This document shows positions 1 through 6,164 of a stretch of 22,171 nt of DNA, in pieces (position 1 is the stretch's first letter; each line of letters begins with the position of its first letter). This DNA comes from an uncultured Oscillospiraceae bacterium (GTDB taxonomy: Bacteria > Bacillota_A > Clostridia > Oscillospirales > Oscillospiraceae). The translations under genes and the position numbers were made by a program. The notes under the pieces are model-generated. The model was given only the letters and a program-made list of their open reading frames with translations, did not search any database and was not told the origin of the DNA. The stretch is from the NCBI GenBank assembly GCA_900770015.1, contig CAAGIU010000021.1:1-22171 (forward strand), written 5' to 3'.

Positions 1-36
1 CAATGTCAAATCAGGTAATTTCATTTATATGGCAAG

Positions 37-83
37 AAAAAGTTGGAATTTCCCAGAAAATGAGGGTAATTCCAACTTTATGG
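37..83 (+). terminator. Terminator-like hairpin at left edge
   Basis: A perfect 12-bp inverted repeat (AAAGTTGGAATT at 39-50 and its complement at 68-79) continues inward, after one mismatch, with three C-G pairs and closes on a 9-base loop. An A-rich run lies on the left and a T-rich stretch on the right, so it could terminate transcription on either strand. It probably ends a gene that lies left of the window, because no gene reaches it from the right. Confidence 0.5.
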
Positions 84-319
84 TTTTATAGTGCCAGGAC
101 GATTGAGCCGAAATTGACTTCTGATCAGGAAAAACGCGAAATTGGGCATTCCTATCGTTCATTTACCAGCTATCGTTCAGGCAATCAAAACGGCCTAAAG
201 AACACTGGATATTTGGGCAGCCTTGGGGGCTTGTTCTTCTCCCGGCATCAGTCGCACAATAGTCATCCAACGAAGGCACGATGTATAACAGGGGTGGCAT
301 TTTCGCAACAAACGGTACA
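84..319. other. Intergenic stretch without a recognisable gene
   Basis: No convincing coding region was found. Open frames on both strands lack a plausible ribosome binding site and resemble no family I know. The only pattern is a 10-base direct repeat (CTATCGTTCA) at 152-161 and 170-179. An 18-base period could suit a repeated protein-binding site upstream of the XRE gene, but it is too short to claim. Confidence 0.4.
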
Positions 320-348
320 TTGAAATTCTGCTGTTTCCGCTGTATGAT
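320..348 (+). promoter_or_regulatory. Sigma-A type promoter for the XRE regulator
   Basis: TTGAAA at 320-325 and TATGAT at 343-348 are separated by exactly 17 bases, and each matches the vegetative consensus at five of six positions. The predicted start of transcription near 355 gives a leader of only about 13 bases that begins at the ribosome binding site. That is short but workable. Confidence 0.55.
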
Positions 349-367
349 GTTTACAGAGGTGATAGAA

Positions 368-1048
368 ATGATTTTTTCTGAGAAGCTGCAATTGATCCGC
401 AGAAGCAAAGGCCTGACCCAGGAGGAACTGGCACAAAGATTATCGGTATCCCGCCAGGCAGTGGCGAAATGGGAGGCAGGGCAGGCCTACCCGGATATTA
501 CCAATCTCATCGGCATCAGCAATCTGTTCCATGTGACCGTGGACTATCTGGTGCGGGATCAGGCCTGCATGGTAAGCTGTGTGCCAAAGCAGGCTCCCGA
601 CCTGCGAAAGCTGATTGAATTCCGCTTGGAGGCAAATGTCAATACCTACGCAGCCTACATGAACGAGACTTCTTCCACCCGGCTGGATTCCCACGACTTC
701 ACTTACTCCAGCGGCCCCTACACCTACCACGACACCTATGTGGGCAGTGAGCAATTTGCCGGTGAGGAGGCTGTGTGGTTGGATGGGAAAGCACAGTACG
801 CCATGAATTATGCGGGCCGTGTGCTGGCTCAGCAATTCAGCGGTGATTTCCTCAAGGAAGCACTGCGCCATGCCAGTCCAGACATGCCCTACCGTGGCCC
901 GGAATACTACCAGTCCGGCGAATACACCTACAAATGCAGCGTTGCAGGAGATTTCTCCTGGTTCCAGGGGTATGAGGAAATCTTCTGGCACACAGAGAAG
1001 GTCTACGAATGCTATTTCCACGGCGGGTTGTTGAAATACTTTCCGTAG
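368..1048 (+). CDS. XRE-family transcriptional regulator with C-terminal DUF5680 domain
   Basis: This is a 226-residue DNA-binding protein. Residues 5-60 form a Cro/C1-type helix-turn-helix, with the hallmark run LTQEELAQRLSVSRQAVAKW and the following YPDITNL segment. Residues 95-223 match the aromatic-rich DUF5680 domain, which often follows such helix-turn-helix domains in Clostridia and has no known ligand. I chose the ATG at 368 because GAGGTG lies about 6 bases upstream and the helix-turn-helix starts right after it; the open frame continues 87 bases further upstream without a better site. The gene stands alone on the plus strand with its own promoter and terminator, convergent with the HepT/MntA pair. 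It may sense a small molecule or control itself; its targets cannot be inferred. Family assignment is firm, function in the cell unknown. Confidence 0.9.
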   Translation: MIFSEKLQLIRRSKGLTQEELAQRLSVSRQAVAKWEAGQAYPDITNLIGISNLFHVTVDYLVRDQACMVSCVPKQAPDLRKLIEFRLEANVNTYAAYMNETSSTRLDSHDFTYSSGPYTYHDTYVGSEQFAGEEAVWLDGKAQYAMNYAGRVLAQQFSGDFLKEALRHASPDMPYRGPEYYQSGEYTYKCSVAGDFSWFQGYEEIFWHTEKVYECYFHGGLLKYFP

Positions 1049-1135
1049 CATACACAATGGGAACGGTAGGCTTTGGTGATTTCTTTTTCCCCATGATGCG
1101 ATGCCTGAACGTTCTTGGAAAACCCCTATCATGCA

Positions 1136-1186
1136 CATCCAGGAGCAGTCTCTGAAAAGTAGAGACTGCTCCTGGATGAATTTTTT
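1136..1186 (+). terminator. Intrinsic terminator with 18-bp perfect stem
   Basis: CATCCAGGAGCAGTCTCT at 1136-1153 pairs perfectly with 1161-1178 across a 7-base loop. Two As and then six Ts (1181-1186) follow. The T-run is on the plus-strand side only, so it terminates the XRE gene, whose stop is about 90 bases upstream. The stem is unusually long for a simple terminator. Confidence 0.75.
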
Positions 1187-1232
1187 CACTTCAGCGCCAT
1201 CCCCAGCCGTTCCCGGGGCTCATCCGTTTTCA

Positions 1233-1598
1233 TTATGAATCGTTGGGCTCTGCTTCTGAAATAATCTGATGGCAATATGCTTTCAGCTTTGGAATGTCTT
1301 CCGTCAGAATTTCCCAAGTGACCTCTGGATCGACAGTGCCATAGCTGTGTGCCACAATATTCCGCATCCCCCGAATCTGCCGCCAGGGTGCTCCCGGATG
1401 GGCTGTGCGGAATTCCTCTGTCAGCTTTCCGGCGAGTTCTCCGATTTGCAGGATGCACAGGGCTGCCGCGTTTCGGTAGATGGCATCTGAAGAAAAAACA
1501 TCGTAGTCCTGTCCAAAACGGCGGATCGTCTCTTCAATCTGGTCACAGTACGCAATAATATGCTCTAAAATGCTGATATTTCGGTCAAGAGGCTTCAT
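1233..1598 (-). CDS. hepT: HepT-type HEPN toxin (DUF86 family)
   Basis: This 121-residue, all-helical protein belongs to the HepT/DUF86 branch of HEPN ribonucleases. It carries the family motif R-X4-H-X-Y as RNIVAHSY near residue 86, preceded by the usual R-G-M. In characterised HepT/MntA systems the Arg and His cut RNA and the Tyr is the residue adenylylated by the partner antitoxin. The ATG at 1598 is preceded by GAGGTG at 6-base spacing. The gene overlaps the end of mntA by 14 bases, so the two are translationally linked. The open frame runs upstream opposite a different reading of mntA; that extension is not real. Length is normal and all key residues are present, so the toxin is probably functional. 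Confidence 0.9.
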   Translation of the reverse strand: MKPLDRNISILEHIIAYCDQIEETIRRFGQDYDVFSSDAIYRNAAALCILQIGELAGKLTEEFRTAHPGAPWRQIRGMRNIVAHSYGTVDPEVTWEILTEDIPKLKAYCHQIISEAEPNDS

Positions 1599-1878
1599 AA
1601 AGCAACACCTCATCATCAGAAATGGAACGGAGGAATTTCTTGTCCAGACTTCCGGTGGGGACCAAATCCACAGGTATCCCGAAGGCGTCTTCCAAGTCTG
1701 CGGCAAGACCGCCCATCTGCAGGCCACGAATGGAGCCTTTATCAATTCGCAGGTCAATATCACTGTCCGCATCGGCATCGCCTCTGGCGTAAGAACCAAA
1801 CAGATAGACACGATCCGCCCCGTACTGAGCCGCGAGAACCGCAACGATTCTCCTGATCTCTTCCACAGAATATCGCAT
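1585..1878 (-). CDS. mntA: MntA-type nucleotidyltransferase antitoxin
   Basis: This 97-residue minimal nucleotidyltransferase has the diagnostic G-S-X10-D-X-D motif intact (FGSYARGD followed by DSDIDLRID, about residues 27-43). A likely third metal-binding Asp lies in the later PVDLV strand. In the studied MntA/HepT pairs this enzyme transfers AMP units to a tyrosine of HepT and so silences the toxin. The ATG at 1878 follows GGAGGGA at about 8 bases, downstream of a strong promoter. It is the first gene of a two-gene operon with hepT, overlapping it by 14 bases. Such pairs serve as plasmid or genomic-island stabilisation and phage defence modules; which applies here cannot be told. Confidence 0.9.
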   Translation of the reverse strand: MRYSVEEIRRIVAVLAAQYGADRVYLFGSYARGDADADSDIDLRIDKGSIRGLQMGGLAADLEDAFGIPVDLVPTGSLDKKFLRSISDDEVLLYEAS

Positions 1879-1910
1879 AGCCTTCCCTCCCCGGTAAGTA
1901 TTCTATCATG

Positions 1911-1939
1911 ATTGTACCATGCGATCACCAAATCGGCAA
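1911..1939 (-). promoter_or_regulatory. Promoter for mntA-hepT
   Basis: On the minus strand TTGCCG (1939-1934) and TACAAT (1916-1911) are 17 bases apart, and a TGG just before the -10 box makes it an extended -10 element (TGnTACAAT). The predicted transcription start near 1904 leaves a leader of about 25 bases containing the mntA ribosome binding site. Confidence 0.6.
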
Positions 1940-1942
1940 TGG

Positions 1943-2080
1943 TTATTCTTTGGAGATTTTTGAATCTGATACGATCCCCAGCAGCTCCTGGGCCACCTCC
2001 CGGCTTTCCAGGCGCATGATGTTGTCTTCCACATCATCCCGGGAGAGGAGATTCATGCTGCCGTACCAGGGAAGAATAAC
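1943..2080 (-). pseudogene. C-terminal remnant of a PLD-like (phospholipase D fold) domain protein
   Basis: A minus-strand open frame ending at 1943 contains, in its last 43 residues, WYGSMNLLSRDD then VEDNIMRLE then VAQELL. This resembles the second half of the phospholipase-D-like domain found at the end of some clostridial helicase/nuclease proteins, where a conserved W-x-G-S-x-N strand is followed by a short helix. The upstream half of the domain, including the H-x-K motif, is missing, and residues encoded above about 2080 resemble nothing. I therefore read it as a gene fragment left after deletion or insertion, not a live 78-residue protein; no good ribosome binding site supports the latter. 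The assignment rests on motif memory and is moderate. Confidence 0.45.
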
Positions 2081-2370
2081 GGGCTTTCTCGTCCCAGCTG
2101 CCGAAGTAGCAAAAAAATAAACGATCCTTCCGAAGAAAGACCGTTTACTGATTTGATACTGTCCTGGCACAAGCAGCATCTACCACATAAGATGCCTGTC
2201 CTGCTCCGCAACACCGTTGGAAAAGCGGTGTGGTTTCTTTGGCTTGAATTTCGCCATCTCCCCTTCAGCCGTCGATGTGCCGCCTGGAGGATGCGCTGAT
2301 TCCGATTGCAAGTGGTAACGATTCAGTAATGGCAATGACTTTCGAGCAGGTGATCCTTTCATGCAGCACT
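2081..2370. other. Intergenic stretch, no gene recognised
   Basis: This stretch separates the PLD remnant from the hairpin repeat. A small stem (ACACCG at 2211-2216 with CGGTGT at 2226-2231, followed by a T-rich run) could be a weak plus-strand terminator. Open frames on both strands lack ribosome binding sites and family resemblance. It may be decayed mobile DNA, but nothing in it proves this. Confidence 0.4.
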
Positions 2371-2400
2371 CCTTGGCTCCCCCAGAGGGGGGAGCCAAGG
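2371..2400. repeat. GC-rich hairpin (GGCTCCC-type repeat)
   Basis: A perfect 13-bp stem (CCTTGGCTCCCCC at 2371-2383 and its complement at 2388-2400) closes on a 4-base loop. It lies 23 bases beyond the stop of the last gene of the large operon. No T-run follows on the minus strand, so it is not a textbook terminator. Its GGCTCCC/GGGAGCC arms resemble the repeat at 22081-22127. It may shield the 3' end of the long operon mRNA or be a copy of an interspersed repeat. Confidence 0.6.
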
Positions 2401-2422
2401 GCGGGCGTCTGAATCGTTGCTT

Positions 2423-4852
2423 TTACTGAACCTTTAGCGCAATGGCGGCAGAGTGCAAGCCATCGGCGGACACCCGCAGAATGGCCGTTCCCGCTTCTGT
2501 GGACGCGCGCAGGATTGCCAGCGCAGTTCCCTTGTACAAGGTAATCCTGCCAGTCGTGTAATTTTCCTCCGTGCAGCCTCTTCCGGTGCCGAAGGCTGCC
2601 AATACCGCTGCGCCCTCCACCTCTGCGGTGACGGTTTCCTCCACATAGGGGACAGGGTTTCCCTGTGCGTCCACCGCTTCCACCTTGACAAAGCACAAGC
2701 TCTCGCCATCAGCGCAAATGTCCGTCTTTTCCGGTATCAGCTTCAATGCGGCAGGTACACCGGCGGAAACCAGCCTGTCCCGGCTGACTTCTTTTCCGTC
2801 CGTGTAGCTGACGGCTTCCAGGGTACCGGGCTGATAGGTCAGGTTAAAATGGGTCTTGATTTTTGCCGGCACTCTGCCCAGGCTGGCACCGTTGAGAATC
2901 AGCTCCACCTCATCGGCAGAGGAATAGACCTCAACTTCCACCGGCGTGCCGGGTTCTGTGGACCAGGTCCAGCTGTGGCCGCAGTCCGGCCAGGCATAGC
3001 GATCCAGCAGCGCCGCCTTGCCCGGATGGCAGGGATTATGCACCGCCAGGTAGGTTTCTTTGCTTCCCCAGACGATCCGCTTGAACGCAAGCTGCGGCTT
3101 TGGAAATCCGCACAGGTCAAAATCACCGCAATTGGCAAGCCGCCAGGGGTACTGGGTGCGGTTTAAGCGTCTGGATGCCTGCTGTACCTGCTCCGGGTCG
3201 GCATAGACCACCTTGCCGATTCCTGCCTCACCGATGTAATCATGGCTGGTCCATTCAAAGTCCCCCAGCAGATAGGGATATTTTTCCACGGCAGCCCAGT
3301 AGTCCGCAAAGTCCCGGGGTTTGCTCTCGGTGGCGAGGATCACCCGGTTTGGGAAGCGTTTCCCTGTTTCCTCGTAGTGATAGGGCAGATAGTTATAGCC
3401 CACAATATCCCAGGGGGCACAAAAGGCCTCGGTGTAATCCGCCCAGATCGCCTTGCCGTAGTCGCCGTCCAGATTGGCCATATTGCCCCCGTTTTTGGCA
3501 ATCTCCTGGGCCACATCCTGCCAGAATCTGGCATTTTCCTCGTCATTCAGGCCATTGAAGAAGCAGCATAGGGCACCGCCCACGGGGCGGGTGGCATCCA
3601 GAGAGCGCACCTTTTCTGCCAATGCGGCGCTGGTACGGTAGCCGTCGGACAGGCCGCCCTGCTCGGGCAGCTCGTTGCCGATGCTCCAGATGGCAACACA
3701 GGGATGATTTCTATCCCGCTTGACAAAGGCCTCCAGCTCTGCCATGCCCTCCTGCCCGAAGAACTGGCTGAAATCGTAGTAGTTCTTGGGCATATTCCAG
3801 GTGTCGAAGGCCTCGTCGATCACCAGCATTCCCAGCCGGTCGCAGGCCTCCAGCATCTCGGAGGACACCGGATTGTGGGCGAACCGCAGGGCGTTGAAGC
3901 CGTTGTCCTTGTGGAGCTTCACCTTGCGGTACTCGCTGTCGTAGTAGGAAGCAGCGCCCAGAATGCCATTGTCGCTGTGGATGCAGCCGCCCTTCAGCTT
4001 CATACTGCGCCCGTTCAGGCGGAAGCCATATTTGGCATCCACCGTGATTTCCCGGACGCCGAAAACGGTATCTGCCGTATCCGTCACAGCGCTGCCGTCG
4101 GTCAAATCGGCGTGAATGGTGTACAATCTGGGGCTGTCGATGTCCCAGATTTCCGCATTTTCAAAGCACAGCGTTGTGCGGCAGACCGCAGTTTCCCCGG
4201 CGGGGACAAAGACGCGAATGTTTCCCGTGGCAGTGGGTGCTTTTCCATCCTCCGCTGCCGCAGTCAGACTGACCCAGCGATGGACATCCTGGCCGGTGTG
4301 GTTTTCCACCGTGGTTTCTATGGCAACAAAGGCATCCCCATTTACCAGATGGGACAAATGGGCATAGATGCCGTCCACCGCGATGTGCACCTTGGGGGCA
4401 TGGAGCAGCTGTACATGGCGGTACAGGCCGCCGCCGGAATACCACCGGCTGTTGGAACCGTGCTCTGTACCGGCAGTCACCGTCAGCCGATTCTGCCGCC
4501 CGAAAAACAGATAGGGGGTAATGTCCACGCAGAAAGGCGTATAGCTGTAATGATGGTGCGCTGCCACATGGCCGTTGACTACGATCTTTGCCAGGCCTGC
4601 ACAGCCGTCAAACCGCACCAGCACCCGCTGACCCTGCCAGGAGGCGGGAATCTCCAGCAGCTTGGTGTAGGACATCAGACTGCCCGGGTAGCAGCCGCCT
4701 CCCACACCGTTTTTTGCACCGGAATCCACATCGGATTCGATCATGTAATCATGGGGCAGGTGAACCGTCCGAACATTGGCGGGCATGCCGGGCAGAGTGC
4801 TGGGCTCGCCTGCCTGCAAAGCCCAATCCCGGTTGAGATCCATGCGGTACAT
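2423..4852 (-). CDS. GH2 glycoside hydrolase (beta-galactosidase-like) with DUF4982 and Ig-like C-terminus
   Basis: This 809-residue retaining glycosidase lies in the GH2 superfamily. Residues 1-150 form the jelly-roll sugar-binding domain (HLPHDY, then RWYSGGGLYRHV), 155-265 the Ig-like sandwich and 270-570 the TIM barrel. The acid/base is Glu394 in WSIGNE and the nucleophile Glu509 in ILATES. A DUF4982 domain follows at about 630-690, and a further Ig-like domain ends the protein (700-808). There is no signal peptide, so it should act inside the cell on imported beta-galactosides or related sugars; beta-glucuronidase or another GH2 activity cannot be excluded. The ATG at 4852 follows AAGGAG at 8 bases, inside the end of the GH1 gene, whose stop is 3 bases away. 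It is the last gene of the operon. Confidence 0.9.
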   Translation of the reverse strand: MYRMDLNRDWALQAGEPSTLPGMPANVRTVHLPHDYMIESDVDSGAKNGVGGGCYPGSLMSYTKLLEIPASWQGQRVLVRFDGCAGLAKIVVNGHVAAHHHYSYTPFCVDITPYLFFGRQNRLTVTAGTEHGSNSRWYSGGGLYRHVQLLHAPKVHIAVDGIYAHLSHLVNGDAFVAIETTVENHTGQDVHRWVSLTAAAEDGKAPTATGNIRVFVPAGETAVCRTTLCFENAEIWDIDSPRLYTIHADLTDGSAVTDTADTVFGVREITVDAKYGFRLNGRSMKLKGGCIHSDNGILGAASYYDSEYRKVKLHKDNGFNALRFAHNPVSSEMLEACDRLGMLVIDEAFDTWNMPKNYYDFSQFFGQEGMAELEAFVKRDRNHPCVAIWSIGNELPEQGGLSDGYRTSAALAEKVRSLDATRPVGGALCCFFNGLNDEENARFWQDVAQEIAKNGGNMANLDGDYGKAIWADYTEAFCAPWDIVGYNYLPYHYEETGKRFPNRVILATESKPRDFADYWAAVEKYPYLLGDFEWTSHDYIGEAGIGKVVYADPEQVQQASRRLNRTQYPWRLANCGDFDLCGFPKPQLAFKRIVWGSKETYLAVHNPCHPGKAALLDRYAWPDCGHSWTWSTEPGTPVEVEVYSSADEVELILNGASLGRVPAKIKTHFNLTYQPGTLEAVSYTDGKEVSRDRLVSAGVPAALKLIPEKTDICADGESLCFVKVEAVDAQGNPVPYVEETVTAEVEGAAVLAAFGTGRGCTEENYTTGRITLYKGTALAILRASTEAGTAILRVSADGLHSAAIALKVQ

Positions 4853-4855
4853 CCT

Positions 4856-6151
4856 TCATTCTCCTTTTGCGTAGGTTCCCAGGAATGCCAAGCTCTCTTT
4901 GGGCGTGCGTTTCTGGGTGGTTCTGTCCACGGCAATCAAGCCGAACTGCATGGCAAAGCCCTTCTGCCACTCAAAATTGTCCATCAGGCTCCAATAGCAG
5001 TAGCCCTTCACCGGGATGCCGTCATCCACGCAGGACTGAATATCCGCCAAAGCCCGGCGAATATACTCCACCCGGCGGGTATCATCGGCAGTTGCCACAC
5101 CGTTTTCGGTGACGATCAGATCGCCGGGGAACAGAGCAGCCACCTTCCGTACCACGTTGCCGATGGCCTCGGGATAGTATTCATAGCCCATTTGTGTGGT
5201 CTCTGCACCTTCCGGTGCGGGCAGTGAGCCGTTTTCATCAAAGCGGGTGCGGGTGTAGCTCTGGCAGCCCAGGAAATCGTCATCGCCGATATAGGGCAGA
5301 TAGTGCAGCAGTTCCTCGTCCCATTCCTTCCGGGCAGCTTCCTCACCGCCGGGCAGGGGCTGCAGATCGTGCAGGCTCAGGGTCAGACCCACCTGCATCT
5401 CCGGGAATCGGACCTTGATTGCTTTTTTCGCCGCCTGATGCGCCTTCATGACCAGCAGATCGCCCTCCGGGGTTCTGCCGGAGACGAACACCTGGGGAGT
5501 GGGGGTGCCAAATACGGCCACGTTTTCCTGGGCCAGCAGCTGGCGGTTTTGCATCATCTGTTCCAGATTGATGCCCACCTGGACGCTGGAATCCGCCTGG
5601 CCTGCCTTCTGCTTTGCGGCATCTGCCATCATCTGCTTCCTATACTGCTTGGCAACTGCCATCACCTGAATCCCCATGTTGGCCTCGTTGATGGTGCAGA
5701 CATAGTGAATTTCACTGCCCAGCTCTCCGATAATAAAATCAGCATAGCGAGCAAAGTCGCTGACCACCGTCTCCGCTTCCCAGCCGCCCTTGCGGATGAG
5801 CCACACGGGGCTGGAAAAATGGTGCAGCGTCACGATGGGCTCGATGCCGTTTGCCTTGCAGCAGGCAATTACCCGACGGTAGTGCTCCACTTCGTTCTGA
5901 TCGAATTTTCCTTCTTCCGGCTCGATTCTCGCCCACTCGATGCTGAACCGGTAGGCATTCAGTCCCGCCTGAGCCATCAGACGGATGTCCTCTTCATAGC
6001 GGTTATAGTGGTCGCAGGCATCCAGACTGGGTTCCGCGAAGCTGGAATGGGGCATATGCTCCTGGGCCCAGTAGTCGCTGCTTACGTTATTGCCCTCAAC
6101 CTGATGTGCTGCGGTTGCCGCACCGATGAAAAAGCCTTTGGGAAACTTCAT
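4856..6151 (-). CDS. GH1 beta-glycosidase (beta-glucosidase-like)
   Basis: This 431-residue single-domain TIM-barrel enzyme of family GH1 is slightly shorter than the usual 440-480. Visible landmarks are HQVEG near residue 16 (substrate Gln), TLHHF at 108-112, the acid/base Glu156 in TINEAN, the nucleophile Glu349 in IVTENG, and WSLMDNFEW at 387-395. The usual barrel motif NYY is replaced by QSY (297-299), a variant I recall from a clostridial and actinobacterial GH1 subgroup, so it is not a defect. There is no signal peptide, hence a cytoplasmic role, most likely on beta-glucosides or beta-galactosides. The ATG at 6151 has GGAGGG about 8 bases upstream; an upstream ATG in frame has no such site. 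It follows the GH2 gene by 13 bases. Confidence 0.92.
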   Translation of the reverse strand: MKFPKGFFIGAATAAHQVEGNNVSSDYWAQEHMPHSSFAEPSLDACDHYNRYEEDIRLMAQAGLNAYRFSIEWARIEPEEGKFDQNEVEHYRRVIACCKANGIEPIVTLHHFSSPVWLIRKGGWEAETVVSDFARYADFIIGELGSEIHYVCTINEANMGIQVMAVAKQYRKQMMADAAKQKAGQADSSVQVGINLEQMMQNRQLLAQENVAVFGTPTPQVFVSGRTPEGDLLVMKAHQAAKKAIKVRFPEMQVGLTLSLHDLQPLPGGEEAARKEWDEELLHYLPYIGDDDFLGCQSYTRTRFDENGSLPAPEGAETTQMGYEYYPEAIGNVVRKVAALFPGDLIVTENGVATADDTRRVEYIRRALADIQSCVDDGIPVKGYCYWSLMDNFEWQKGFAMQFGLIAVDRTTQKRTPKESLAFLGTYAKGE

Positions 6152-6164
6152 GGGAATGCCCTCC

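Noticed and set aside
3..323. A 106-codon plus-strand open frame at the left edge
   Set aside because: It runs through the terminator-like hairpin at 37-83, has low-complexity, unfamiliar content and no ribosome binding site.
163..408. An 81-codon minus-strand open frame overlapping the XRE promoter and start
   Set aside because: It overlaps a well-supported promoter and gene start, and its product resembles nothing known to me.
2180..2398. A 72-codon minus-strand open frame ending in a basic segment (MAKFKPKK...)
   Set aside because: Its first part translates the hairpin repeat, there is no ribosome binding site, and I could not link it to a family; possible decayed DNA only.
2371..2400. 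Classical intrinsic terminator for the large operon
   Set aside because: The hairpin is strong but no T-run follows it on the minus strand, so I list it as a repeat hairpin.
3704..5227. A 507-codon plus-strand open frame opposite GH2 and GH1
   Set aside because: It crosses the junction of two real genes and shows no domain or start site.
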